Of a stretch of 64,000 nucleotides of DNA, positions 1 through 10,112 are shown one piece after another (the stretch's first letter is position 1; every line of letters starts with the position of its first letter). The notes under the pieces were generated by a model. It ran no database searches. It was not told the origin of the DNA and saw nothing but the letters and a program-made list of their open reading frames with translations. A program made the position numbers and the translations under genes. Source of the stretch: Paraburkholderia hiiakae (GTDB lineage Bacteria; Pseudomonadota; Gammaproteobacteria; Burkholderiales; Burkholderiaceae); assembly GCF_904848665.1 (NCBI RefSeq), contig NZ_CAJHCQ010000014.1:1-64000 (forward strand), read 5' to 3'.

Positions 1-487
1 GATGGGCTCGTTGAAGGACCATAACCGCCACATCGTGGAGCAAGCACGCCTGTGGCTGGTAGCGACCACTGACGACCAACTCGTCGCTGTGCAAAGCCGC
101 TTCGCTGCGGCCAGGAGTACCACGCCGGGCAATGCGAAGCCCTGACCGAAGTCGGCTGGGAAACTCGCAGTCGGCCGGGCGGACGAACATCGCGGTACGC
201 CTCGCCCCAGGCGCAATCAGGCCGAGTACGGCCATGAAGCGACGGTTGCGTACTGCCGATCTATGACTCTTCGTTGGCTGACAGCAGACAGACGCGTCCA
301 GGACAGGCGCTACAAAACCGGGAACTGCGCGCTCGCTTTTCAGATGGCCATCTGTTGCCCGCGATTCTCAGTTTGCGTATCACAACGGGCGTGGCGTCCT
401 GCTGCACAGGCGGAATTAAGGCGGCCCTCTGCCGCCTCTGGTCCGCCCGCTCACCCGCTTCCGGCGCCTGTGCTGGCGCCAGAATGG
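1..487. other. No supportable gene; hairpin near the end of the lipoprotein gene
   Basis: I see no credible coding region here; the open plus-strand frames starting near 263 and 274 run into the antisense of the lipoprotein gene. An inverted repeat (GCACAGGCG at 404-412, CGCCTGTGC at 465-473) with an inner GGCGG/GCCGCC stem near 420-436 lies just past the stop codon of the minus-strand gene. It could end transcription, but no T-run follows it. Confidence 0.4.
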
Positions 488-2098
488 TCAGTTCAGTTCG
501 AACACCGTGCCCCAGCGGCCGCTGCCGCCGCCCACGGAGGTCGTGCCAAACAGGCTGCCCTGGCTGTTCATGAGGAGCGCCGCGTACGGGCCGGATCCCT
601 CACCGGCGATGAAGGCATGCAACTGGGTCGCGAGCGCGGCGTACGTCCCCACGCCGGTGCTCTTCACCTCAAAGATCGTGCCAAGGCCGTTGCCGCCGCG
701 CACGGTTGTGCCAAACAGATTGCCCTCGCGGTCCATGATCAGCCCCGCGAACGGAGTGCTTCCGCCACTGCCCGTCTGGAAGGCATACAGCGTGGTCAAG
801 TTCGAAGCGTACGTACCCGCGCCCGTGGACTTCAGCTCGAAGACCGTACCACCGGTGTTCACGCTGCCGCCCCAGCTATTCGTTGTGCCAAGCAGGTTGC
901 CCTGGCTGTCGATGATGAGTCCGCCGTTCGGGCTGTATCCGTCGCTGCCCCCCTGGAAGGAGTACAGCGTGGTCACGTTCGTTGCGTAAATGCCCGCTCC
1001 CGCGGACTTGAGCTCGAAGACCTTGCCATCGTCGATGCCGGACCCGGTGCTCGTCGTGCCAAAGAGGTTGCCCGCGCTATCCATGAAGAGTCCCCCGTTC
1101 GGGGAGGATCCGTCGCTGCCCCCCTGGAAGAAATACAGCACGGTCACGCTCGTTGCGTACGTGCCCGCTCCCGTGGACTTCAGCTCGAAGACCGCGCCGT
1201 AGCCGAGGCCCCCGCCCCCCGGGCCACCGATCCAGGTCGTACCAAACAAGTTGCCCGCGTTGTCGATAACGAGGTCCCCGTTCGGCATGCCTCCGTCGCT
1301 GCTCCCCCCGTGGAAGGAATACAACGTGGTCAGGTTCGATGCGTACGTGCCCGCTCCCGTGGACTTTAGTTCGAAGACCGTGCCACTACCGTATGCGCCC
1401 GCTAAGCTCGCCGAGCCAAACAGGTTGCCCTGGCTGTCCATGACGAGTCCGCCGCTCGGGAGGGATCCGTCGCTGCCCCCCAGGAACGTATACAGCACCG
1501 TCTTGGTGTACCCTCCGCTCGCATTAGGCGTCAACTCGAAGAGCGTACCGCTTCCGCCTGCGCCGCCGTCCTCGGTCGTGCCAAACAGGTTGCCCATGCT
1601 GTCCATGATGAGCCGCCCGCGCGGGTTGAATCCGTCACCGGTCGTGCCAACCACACTGCCTGTGAAGGCGTACAGCGTGGTCAGTTGCGGCGCCTGACAA
1701 GCGACGGCGACGTTGCTGACATTGGCCGATACCGTGCCCGAGCCGTTGCTCACCTGGCAGGACAGCGCACCGGTTCCGGCGGAGATGCTGCTTACCGTCA
1801 CGGCATAGCTGCTGCCTGCCGACACCGGCGTACCGAAACTGAAGGGCACCGCACCCGTGCCTGAGGCCGGACCGTTGACTACCGTGGCTTGCCCTCCGTT
1901 AAGCGCCACCGTGACGCTCTGGCCCGTCGTGAGACCGGATACTGTGCCCCCGATCGCATACGTCGTCACGGGCGAAACAGAAGTGCCTGGCGTAGCTGGT
2001 TTGCCGTCGCCACCGCCACAGGCGGTCAGTGCGATGGAAAAGGTGGCCGTGCAAAGCAGTCGCGCCGCAAGGGCGGATCGGGTAATGATGTCAGGCAT
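488..2098 (-). CDS. Lipoprotein with seven tandem Gloeo/Verruco-type (TIGR03803-like) repeats
   Basis: Predicted exported lipoprotein of 536 residues. The N-terminus is a lipoprotein signal ending in LTAC followed by Gly-rich sequence. Residues from about 130 to the end are about seven units of roughly 50-55 residues, each built as GGSDG..P.GGL.MDS.GNLFGTT..GG....GTVFELKSTGAGTYA. This matches the repeat family of extracellular proteins that carry LFGTT and GTVFEL motifs. Between the signal and the repeats (about 45-130) is a Ser/Thr/Gly-rich module with two Cys, typical of surface lipoproteins. ATG at 2098 was chosen because a longer frame would need a TTG start. The function is unknown; propeller-like cell-surface packing is inferred. 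The gene ends facing the window edge and has no obvious operon partner. Confidence 0.85.
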   Translation of the reverse strand: MPDIITRSALAARLLCTATFSIALTACGGGDGKPATPGTSVSPVTTYAIGGTVSGLTTGQSVTVALNGGQATVVNGPASGTGAVPFSFGTPVSAGSSYAVTVSSISAGTGALSCQVSNGSGTVSANVSNVAVACQAPQLTTLYAFTGSVVGTTGDGFNPRGRLIMDSMGNLFGTTEDGGAGGSGTLFELTPNASGGYTKTVLYTFLGGSDGSLPSGGLVMDSQGNLFGSASLAGAYGSGTVFELKSTGAGTYASNLTTLYSFHGGSSDGGMPNGDLVIDNAGNLFGTTWIGGPGGGGLGYGAVFELKSTGAGTYATSVTVLYFFQGGSDGSSPNGGLFMDSAGNLFGTTSTGSGIDDGKVFELKSAGAGIYATNVTTLYSFQGGSDGYSPNGGLIIDSQGNLLGTTNSWGGSVNTGGTVFELKSTGAGTYASNLTTLYAFQTGSGGSTPFAGLIMDREGNLFGTTVRGGNGLGTIFEVKSTGVGTYAALATQLHAFIAGEGSGPYAALLMNSQGSLFGTTSVGGGSGRWGTVFELN

Positions 2099-3443
2099 GG
2101 GGAAAGGTCTCAATGGCGTGCGTAATAATGATTCAGGCTGGACTGGGCCAGCTCTTTGTTCGAAGGACTATGAGTTCGCTTGTTGCGAGCGCATCTATCT
2201 ACTTTTTTACGTACACGCGTCCACAGGACGAACCCCGCTAGTTCAGCTGGTTCGCGCATGACCATGCTTTCACGTTGTTGAAATAACAACTTGCACGTGA
2301 GCAGACTCGCGCCGAGCTAACGCGCAATTCGCGAGATCGTCGTCTTGAGCAACGAACGATGGGCTTCCAAAAGTGCATGAGGCGGCTTTTCTCATTCTTC
2401 TAGTCAGGCGACGTCATGCACTCATCACGAGAAAGGAGTTCGTGAGCGTGAAATCGGTTTGCCGAGGCTGCCCTCAGTCCGACGTGAACGATGGTCATAT
2501 CTGGGTGCTTAATCAATCACGATGGAGGTGATTTTTAACTAGTTGCACAGTCCGCCGTCACATGCATGCGGCTCCCCGGACTGGTTGATTAACTGACGGC
2601 CTGATGGCGAGGTCATCCGTGCAACGGCGCGAATCTTGCCCGGGTAATCAAACTTCGATTTTGTCCAGGCTACATGGACTTGGCTTTGCCGTGCGTCTCA
2701 GAATTCGTGCGTTTCGCGCAACAGCGTCGCCTCGCGAGGTACTGTTGTATCCGTCGAATCTCGAAGGCACGCCGGCATTGGGTCCGATTCCGTCTCGCGC
2801 GACCTCGGCACAACACCCACTCTCGAATAAGAAGGGGGCGATCGGGTCATGACCGTCGAATGGCCGCAATGCAGCGACGTTGCGACCTTTGGGGAAGACC
2901 GCCGAAAGGCCGGTACGGGTCGATATGACCCATTCGCTCTCCCCTAAACGCGACATCGGCATTGCAACTGGAAACGTCCGCACCGACGCACTCACCAAGA
3001 CGTTCGTCTAGCGAATCTCAACATTACAGCCCAACACTCGGCATGGAGAAGGCTCACTGTACCGTTCAGCCTTCCAAGGGACAATCCTGGGGAAAACTGT
3101 CGCCTGCCCAATGTATCGTCGCTGAAGAGGGTCGGACAGTGCCCAGCTCCGGTCGGGCCACGACAGTGAATTTAGCCACGATTCATCCTACTCGGCTCGA
3201 CGCCTTGGTCGTTCGAGACGTCTCGCATGTCGTTCAATTGCCGAATCAAATCGCAACGGCACAACGGCTGCGCGTTGTTGAAGAACCGAACGTCGGTATC
3301 CGTTGCACCCGATAGTTGTGTCCGGAAAAACGACACGGTGAAAGGCAAGGAACTCGCTTACGCCGCTATCGGCGGAGCGTCGTCCATTTGGGCACTCGCG
3401 TCGATCACCTTCTTCGGCATGGGGCAGGTGCGGACAGCGGAAC
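2099..3443. other. Long intergenic region without a supportable gene
   Basis: About 1.3 kb between the repeat lipoprotein and the first CHAT gene. Short open frames occur on both strands but none has a convincing ribosome binding site or recognisable product. An inverted repeat AGTGCATGA (2372-2380) / TCATGCACT (2414-2422) is visible. It may contain the lipoprotein promoter and remnants of older genes. Confidence 0.4.
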
Positions 3444-6374
3444 CTAACGTCTCCCGTCGCCTGCCAGGAAATACGCCCCCCAGAAATATGGATGCCGATA
3501 AAGCGAGCCATCCTTGCCCGCTGCCATCGCACGCTCGGCCTGTGCGAGCGCATCGGCTTTCGAGAGCGCCGGATCGCGCGCATAGGCCTCGAATAGACTG
3601 GTCGTGACAAGTGCGGCCGAGCGCGATTCAACGGCCCATTGCGTGACGAGCAGTGTGCGCGCACCCGCCGAGAAGAACGCGCGCGTCAGCGCCGAAACCG
3701 AGTCGCCGGCCCCTCCGGTCGCCAGCCCTGTGTTGCATGCTGAAAGCACGACCCAGTCAGCGTTCAGCCGCAGCGTGACGATATCGTCGGCGGTCAGGAC
3801 CGAGTCGGGCAGTCCGCGGCCCTCATAGGCAAGTGCGAGGCCTGAATTACGCAAACCCGGCACCTCGCCCGGTAATACGCCGTGTGTGGCGAACAACACG
3901 ACGCGCTCATTCGAGAGATCCTGCGCAAGCACGTGGCTGCGCGAGGCGGCCAGGCCCGAGATTACGCTGTCTTGCGATGCGCCCAGCGCCTTCGCGATCG
4001 CGTTGGCTTCGCCGAGCGTCTCCGGCAGGGGCGCGACGCGCCGATAATCGAACGAGAGCGTGCGCACATCGACGGGAAATGCACGCGCGCCAGCCGTCGC
4101 GACCGTGTCACTGTTCGCCACACCTGTTTGGGGCGCCGTCGCGCTACCGTCGAAGCTCGGATCGGCGAATGCGACGAGGGCGTCGCTCGCGTGCGCACCG
4201 CGCACGGCACGCGCGCTCACGAGCGCCGACGCACTCGGCACGCGCGCCGGCGTCGTGCTGTTAATCCACCAGTCGGCGCCGGCGAGATTCAACGCGGGGC
4301 GACGCAGCAGAACTTCATAGGGAATACTGGATAAAATCCCGCTCGTCGAAAGATAGACCGTCTTTGCCCCTTGCAGGTCCGATTCGATCGGCGCGATCAG
4401 TGCGCGATAAAGCTGCGCAGCGGCCACTAGGTCGAAGCCCGCGAGATCGCCGGGCTGCTCAGGCGGTGTGGCTGCATCGAACGCCGCGCGCAGCGCCGCG
4501 ACCTGCCGCGCGATCGCCTCGCGCGTCACGGGCAAAACGACCGCATGCAGCGGCGCATCAGACCGCACCACAAATGCATAGCTCGCGTCACGCCCAGCGT
4601 AGAGATCGATGTAAGCTTCGTTCGTATGTAACACTCCGGCGACGTCTTCGGGTTTCGGGATCGCAGGCGCAATTAGTTGCTGATAGCGCGGAAACTCCGC
4701 AACGATCCGGGCATGCAACGCCCGCAGCTTGTCCTCCGTACCCGGCGACGGCGTCGCGCTCGTGGCGAGCTGGTAGCGCAACGTCGCTTCCTCCTCGACG
4801 AGCGCGCGCAATCCTGGCGTCTGCGCCGCGAGGCGCGCCGCCCCGTCGTTCATCGCACCCTGCGTCGCGTTCGAATGGAGCAGCTCGGCTACGCGGAACG
4901 CCAGCGCGCCGCCCTGCACGCCTTTGCTCATGAGGCGCGCCATCGAGAGCGCGAGCACGCCGTCATCGATGGTGCCACCACGTGTGTTGTCATCGTCCCA
5001 GTCGTCGTAGCTGTTGAACCAGGGATCGACGTAGTCGGCGATTTCGGCTGCGCTCACCCCGCCTCGCGGGTCTTCGAGGCGATAGAGCATCGCGAGCGCG
5101 GAGCGGAACTTTATCCCGGCACGGTTGGTGGCGGACCACGCGTTGTGTTTCTGTCTTCGGTAGCTCATCGAATTGCCAGAACTCATGTTGAGTTGCGGCT
5201 CTGCGGCTATGCTCCGTTGCGCGCCAGTCCAGTCACCATTCACAGCGAACGCGAGCGACCGGTCAATTACCACGCTGGTGGCTGTGCCTTCCAGCGGGTT
5301 GGCTGAGGCGGCTACTTGCAGGCCAGCCAGATCCGCGCGGTAATCGCCGATGCGTTCCATCGCAAGTGCGATTAACAGGCGCAGCCGCAACGACTCCGCA
5401 TATTGCGTGGAGGCCGGCGTCAGCCCGGCCGCCCGAAAGCCCTCGATGGCTGAATTGATCGACGCGAGCGCGGCGTCGTAGTCGTCGAACGCGGTCAGCG
5501 CGATCGCCCGTGCGCGCGCGACCTCGGCGCGTTGCAACGGCGTGGAATGGGGTGAAGAGCCGTTGTCAAGATCCCAGCGTAGCTCGTCGACTTGGCTTAG
5601 TGCTTCCGCAGCCCGGTTCCAGCGGATCAGCATGCTGACTTCGCGCGGCGCGGCGCTGGTCAGCTCGTTGACGGCAGCCTCGCGGCGCGCGGGACTCAGC
5701 GCAGAATTGGCGAGATCCCGCCAGCCGAGGTCGGTCGCCTCGCGGCCCAGATGCAACGCGACGTCGTACTGACCGCGAAAGCGCCACGCGAGCTCCGCTT
5801 CAGCGTGTAGCGCCGCGAACGTAGGATCGAGGGGAAGATGTTCGCGCTCCGAGTCCTTGACTTCGTCCGCATATCGCTTTGCGTCATCGATCATGCGTCC
5901 ACCGCGAGCTAACTCGCCTTCGGCCAGATAAAACTCAGCCAGCTCCGATGCCGCGAGCGAGCGACGTCCCGGTGAGATCGCGCCGTCGCTCTCAATCAGA
6001 TCGAGCACGTGGTAATAATCGACCATGCGGCCCGCGCGCTCGTCCTCGCGCGCGACGCCGTCGAGTAGCGCGAAGCGTACCTCGCAATCAGGTGTCTGCG
6101 CCAGTTGCTGCCGTACGACGTGTTCGCCTGCCGCGTCGCGCGTCTCTTCGTGGTGGCTGCCGTTGCCGAGGTGATGGCCCTTGCGGCTGTGGGCGACGCT
6201 GTCAGCGTCGAGCGTCTGGCACGCGACACAGAGCAGCGCGAGCGCCAGCATCGCAAAGCCACGCGCGGCCAGTTGAGCACGCGGTCGATGGCGGGGCCTG
6301 ATGGTGCTCCCCTCATCGCGCGATGTAATGAATGGCCGGTCGATCGAACAAAGGATCTGACGGTGTAAGGTCAT
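3444..6374 (-). CDS. Exported CHAT-domain protease with TPR-like repeats, copy A (lipoprotein)
   Basis: Predicted lipoprotein cysteine protease of the CHAT (caspase-like) clan, about 976 residues from this start. The signal ends at LLCVAC, so the mature protein would be lipidated. The middle (about 60-500) is helical with TPR-like pairs, including many alternating Ala/Leu/Glu segments. The C-terminal CHAT domain (about 600-976) has the His in ATHG (about 831) and the nucleophile Cys in SACNTG (about 880), then TQWAVES and the closing HPYFWGAYF. The start is uncertain: ATG at 6374 gives a long signal region. A good ribosome-binding-like GAGGGGAG at about 6307-6314 is followed in frame by ATC (6302-6300), not ATG, although starting there would give a textbook lipoprotein signal. 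Copy B lies 248 bases upstream in the same direction. Substrate unknown. Confidence 0.85.
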   Translation of the reverse strand: MTLHRQILCSIDRPFITSRDEGSTIRPRHRPRAQLAARGFAMLALALLCVACQTLDADSVAHSRKGHHLGNGSHHEETRDAAGEHVVRQQLAQTPDCEVRFALLDGVAREDERAGRMVDYYHVLDLIESDGAISPGRRSLAASELAEFYLAEGELARGGRMIDDAKRYADEVKDSEREHLPLDPTFAALHAEAELAWRFRGQYDVALHLGREATDLGWRDLANSALSPARREAAVNELTSAAPREVSMLIRWNRAAEALSQVDELRWDLDNGSSPHSTPLQRAEVARARAIALTAFDDYDAALASINSAIEGFRAAGLTPASTQYAESLRLRLLIALAMERIGDYRADLAGLQVAASANPLEGTATSVVIDRSLAFAVNGDWTGAQRSIAAEPQLNMSSGNSMSYRRQKHNAWSATNRAGIKFRSALAMLYRLEDPRGGVSAAEIADYVDPWFNSYDDWDDDNTRGGTIDDGVLALSMARLMSKGVQGGALAFRVAELLHSNATQGAMNDGAARLAAQTPGLRALVEEEATLRYQLATSATPSPGTEDKLRALHARIVAEFPRYQQLIAPAIPKPEDVAGVLHTNEAYIDLYAGRDASYAFVVRSDAPLHAVVLPVTREAIARQVAALRAAFDAATPPEQPGDLAGFDLVAAAQLYRALIAPIESDLQGAKTVYLSTSGILSSIPYEVLLRRPALNLAGADWWINSTTPARVPSASALVSARAVRGAHASDALVAFADPSFDGSATAPQTGVANSDTVATAGARAFPVDVRTLSFDYRRVAPLPETLGEANAIAKALGASQDSVISGLAASRSHVLAQDLSNERVVLFATHGVLPGEVPGLRNSGLALAYEGRGLPDSVLTADDIVTLRLNADWVVLSACNTGLATGGAGDSVSALTRAFFSAGARTLLVTQWAVESRSAALVTTSLFEAYARDPALSKADALAQAERAMAAGKDGSLYRHPYFWGAYFLAGDGRR

Positions 6375-6622
6375 CATAAACCCCACGGCTCGCATGCGGG
6401 CTGTCATGGATACCGAGTAAAGCAACGTAACCGGTGCCGGTCTACTGCGAAACCAAGCCAACGTCAACGCATTCGTCAGGAGGTTCGCTGTGTCGCCTGA
6501 TTGACCGGCCAGGCACGACTGTGCGATGAGCCGTGCGTCCGTGAGCCAGTCCCCTGCGCTTAACCAAGTCGGAAAGCGCTTGCAATTGTCGACGCACTAC
6601 AAACCACCGCGTCATCGACGTA

Positions 6623-9526
6623 TTAGCGGCCAGCATCACCGACCAAGGCATATGCACCCCAGAAGTACGGATGCCGATAGAGGGGCCCTTCTTTGCCTGC
6701 GGCCATGTCACGCTCCGTACGTGCCAGTGCATCGGCCTTCGATAACGACGGATCGGCCGCGTAGGCGCGGAACACCCCGGTTGTCACTTCTGCCGCCGAC
6801 TGCGACTCGACTGCCCATTGGGTAACGAGTACCGAACGCGCGCCCGCCGCGAAGAACGCGCGCGACAATTCAGAGACCGCGTCCCCCGCGCTCCCGCTGA
6901 CGAGCCCCGTGTTGCACGCGGACAGTACCACCCAGTCGGCGTTCAGCCGCAGCATCACAATGTCATCTGCAGTTAGAATCGAATCGTCCAGGCCACTCCT
7001 CTCGTACGCCATCGCGAGGCCCGACTTGCGCCAACCGGGCACCTCCCCTGCGACGATGCCGTGCGTGGCGAACAACACCACTTGATCGGACGACAAATCC
7101 ATTTTCATCGCTTCGGTACGCGAGGCGTGCGTCCCCGACACCACACTTTGTTCGGGCGATCCAAGCGCGTCGGCAATCGAGCGCGCCTCGCCAAGTGTTT
7201 CAGGCAGTGGCGCAACGCGATGATAGTCAAACGTGGGCGTGCCGTTGTCGACCGGGAAAGCACGCGCGGCGGGACCGACCGCTCGCACGTTGCTGTTTGC
7301 AGACCGCTCCCGGCCGTCAAAGCTCGGGTCGGCAAACGCGATAAACGGCTGGGCCGCGTGCGGCGCGGGATGACTGCGCGCGAACACGAGTGCAGAAGCA
7401 CTCGGAATGCGCACGGGCGTGGCCGCGTTGATCCACCAGCTGGCGTCCGAGAGCATAGACGTCGGCTGCGTGACCCACACATCGAACGGAATGCTTGCAA
7501 GAATGCCGCTTGCGCTGATGTAGACCGTCGTTGCGCCGCGGATCTCATCCTGTATCGGTGCGATCAAGGCCTGGTACAAGCTTGCCGCCGCGCCCAGATC
7601 AAAGCCGGCAAGGTCCCCGGGATGCTGCGGGGGGATCCCCGCATCGAACCCGGCGCGCAAGGCGCGCACCTGTTTCGACAGGGCTGCTCGAGTCGCCGCC
7701 AGACGGACAGCGCGGAATGCGCCCCCAGAGTGCACCACGAACGCATAGCTCTCGCTGCGCCCCGCATAGAGGTCCAGGTAGACCTCGCCCTGGCGCAGCG
7801 CCGCGCCGAGCGTGGCGGGTGTCGGGATCGCCGGTGACACGAGTTGCCGGTAGACAGGAAACTGCGCCACGATCTGCCGGCGCAGGCTCGAGAGCTTGCC
7901 ATCGATGGCCTCGACGGACTTCTTTTGCTGAGTGACGACCGTACTGGCGAGAAATTCCCTCGACTCAAACGGCCACGGTCCTTGCGACTGTTCCAGCTTT
8001 CTTGTTGCGCGCGCGAGTTCAACGTGTGCCGTGTTCTGCTCGTATCGCAGTGCCTGCTCCTGCTCTACAAGCGCACGCAGTTCTGGGGTCGATGCCGCAA
8101 GGCGCGCCGCGCCGTCAGTCATTGCACCTTGCGTCGCGTTCATGTGGAAAAGCTCGGCAATCCGAAAGGCGAGCACTTGCCCTTGCTCCCCCTCGTTCAT
8201 TGCACGGCTCATCGACATGGCGAGTGCACCGTCCTCGTCGTAGGCGCCGCGGGTGCTCGAGTCGTTCCATTCGTCTTCGGTGCCGACGAGCGGCGTGACA
8301 TACGCTGCAATGTCCGCCTCGCTCACCTGCCTCGCGGGATCTTCCAGCCGGTACAGCATCTGCATTCCTGCCTTGTATTTATAGAACGGACTCTCCGGTC
8401 CCTGATGGCGCAGATCCACCTTCATCTGCGCTGCAAGCCGACTCTCAGCTTCCGGCCAGCGACCGTGGGCGGCCTGAACCAGTGACTCGAGTTCGTTCAT
8501 GCTCGGATTTTGCGCTACGACCGGATTGACGCTCGCCGCAGCTTCCCAGGCGTCCGCATCCGCCTGATAGTCGCCGATGCGCCCCAGCGCCAGGGCGACC
8601 ATCAGGCGGTGGCGTAGCACTGAGCCCAGAAGCTCCGAGTGCGGAACGGTGTCGGCCTGCCGGAGGCCTGCAATGGCTGCGTCGATCGCCGCGAGCGCGC
8701 CGTCATAGTCGTCGTTGGAACACAACGCAATGGAGAGCCCTAAATCGACGTTCGCACGCTGCGTGAGGCTGGGCTTGAGGTCGGGCCGGTTGTCGATGTC
8801 CCAGCGCACTTCGTTTGCATAGCTCAGTGCCTCCGTGCGGCGATTGTTCTGGACCATCAGCCGTATCACCGACCCGAAGCTGTCCAAAATCTCATTGGCC
8901 GCGGCACGGTGGCGCTTTTCGCTGAGTGCCGGGTCGTTCAGGTCGCGCCATGCGAATTCCACGCCCTGCCTGCGCCGTTGAAGCGCAAGGTCGTGCCGGT
9001 TCAGGCCACCGCGATCGATCTCCGCCTCGGCGGCAAAGTACGCGTAAGACGGAACGCTGGGTAGCATCTCCAGTTCTTCCGGCGTGGTCTCACGCGCAAG
9101 CGTTCTGGCCTGGTCGATCAGGTGCTGGCTTCGCGAATAGTTGTAGGTAAGCGCGTAAGCAATGGCAAGGCTGGAGGCCGCCAGCGAGCGCCGACCTGCA
9201 TTGATCTGCGTGTCATTGACGATTTCCTCGCGAACGCGCATCGAATCCGCGACCATGCCGACCTGAAAGTATTCCGATGCGAGGGTGTCATACAACGCGA
9301 AACGCGCTTCCTTATCCGTCGTGTCGCTTAACTGGCGGCGCACAACCTGCTCGCGTTCGATCACGGCCTGCTGTTCGGGAGAGCCGGCTGTCGACTGCGC
9401 GAGCGGCTGGGGAGACTGAATGTTCGCAGACGTCTTGACCTGCCCGAACGACAGAGATGGGAAACACGCCAAAATCAGAGCGATCAGCATTGCCAGCGAG
9501 GTCGGATAACGGCAGCACGTCTTCAT
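6623..9526 (-). CDS. Exported CHAT-domain protease with TPR-like repeats, copy B
   Basis: 967-residue paralogue of the neighbouring CHAT genes. It starts with a Sec-type signal (Arg near the start, hydrophobic LAMLIALILACF, cleavage likely after SLSFG) rather than a clear lipobox, so it is probably periplasmic or secreted. The TPR-like helical region spans about 50-480. The CHAT domain occupies about the last 370 residues, with catalytic His in ATHG (about 822) and Cys in SACNTG (about 871), followed by TQWAVESQS and HPYFWGAY. The start at 9526 is supported by AGGAG eight bases upstream. It shares the LPETLGEA, AFADPSFDG and LNADWVVLS blocks with all five copies. Substrates and partners are not evident from sequence. 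Confidence 0.88.
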   Translation of the reverse strand: MKTCCRYPTSLAMLIALILACFPSLSFGQVKTSANIQSPQPLAQSTAGSPEQQAVIEREQVVRRQLSDTTDKEARFALYDTLASEYFQVGMVADSMRVREEIVNDTQINAGRRSLAASSLAIAYALTYNYSRSQHLIDQARTLARETTPEELEMLPSVPSYAYFAAEAEIDRGGLNRHDLALQRRRQGVEFAWRDLNDPALSEKRHRAAANEILDSFGSVIRLMVQNNRRTEALSYANEVRWDIDNRPDLKPSLTQRANVDLGLSIALCSNDDYDGALAAIDAAIAGLRQADTVPHSELLGSVLRHRLMVALALGRIGDYQADADAWEAAASVNPVVAQNPSMNELESLVQAAHGRWPEAESRLAAQMKVDLRHQGPESPFYKYKAGMQMLYRLEDPARQVSEADIAAYVTPLVGTEDEWNDSSTRGAYDEDGALAMSMSRAMNEGEQGQVLAFRIAELFHMNATQGAMTDGAARLAASTPELRALVEQEQALRYEQNTAHVELARATRKLEQSQGPWPFESREFLASTVVTQQKKSVEAIDGKLSSLRRQIVAQFPVYRQLVSPAIPTPATLGAALRQGEVYLDLYAGRSESYAFVVHSGGAFRAVRLAATRAALSKQVRALRAGFDAGIPPQHPGDLAGFDLGAAASLYQALIAPIQDEIRGATTVYISASGILASIPFDVWVTQPTSMLSDASWWINAATPVRIPSASALVFARSHPAPHAAQPFIAFADPSFDGRERSANSNVRAVGPAARAFPVDNGTPTFDYHRVAPLPETLGEARSIADALGSPEQSVVSGTHASRTEAMKMDLSSDQVVLFATHGIVAGEVPGWRKSGLAMAYERSGLDDSILTADDIVMLRLNADWVVLSACNTGLVSGSAGDAVSELSRAFFAAGARSVLVTQWAVESQSAAEVTTGVFRAYAADPSLSKADALARTERDMAAGKEGPLYRHPYFWGAYALVGDAGR

Positions 9527-9829
9527 GTGGCCCGTCTCCTTCAGTCCGTCGCACTTTCCTCAAAACGCCATTCATCGCCTTTCTGCGATTCTAAAAATTG
9601 AAGCAGGGCCGCGGACGGTATCCAAGGTGACTACCGTGGCAGATGTGTGGCAACGCACAGATGCGCAGCGCGAAGGGAGCGTCGTATCCGAAGCGAAGGG
9701 CATTTTTGCTCCGGCTGGCGCCTATCTATGACGGATCGGGCGCCATACCCTGAAAGCCGCCATCGCGCTCGCTCTGTGTTAGGCGGTGGCAATGGGTCGG
9801 CTCTGGTCGACCGCATCGGGCAGCAGTCG

Positions 9830-10112
9830 GCCAACTTTCATCCATCGAGCTTGCGAAGCAGCAGGACATCCATAAGCCCGTTTCTCATCAACAAGCCTTC
9901 ATTCAACCACTGACCGTCGACGTCTATCGTTCGGCCATTGCTGACATTCGACAGTTACCCGTCATGCGTCTGCTGAACATCACCCGAGGTGCACGTCCCA
10001 GCTTGCGGCTGGGTCGAACGCGTCCTGTCGTCCCGTTTCTGCCTGTCGAGCCATCAGATTTGAAAATGCCGGTCGCAGCCGGAGGTTTCCACTGTGCCAG
10101 CATGACCGAAGA
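9830..10112 (-). repeat. 3' flank shared, inverted, with copy E (see 20961-21240)
   Basis: Read on the minus strand, the DNA just after the stop codon of CHAT copy C matches the plus-strand DNA after copy E base for base over long stretches, for example CGGCATTTTCAAAT, GACAGGACGCGTTC and GGCTTGTTGATG. Similarity runs for about 280 bases and fades where the IS110 flank begins on the other side. Conserved noncoding flanks mean that the two genes came from one segmental duplication and now lie as inverted copies. Confidence 0.8.

Noticed and set aside
263..1369. 368-codon plus-strand frame with apparent repeats
   Set aside because: The repeats are the antisense of the tandem LFGTT repeats of the lipoprotein at 488-2098.
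488..2098. Tandem DNA repeats that might be taken for a CRISPR or minisatellite array
   Set aside because: The units are about 150-170 bases, in frame, and code for a known type of protein repeat.
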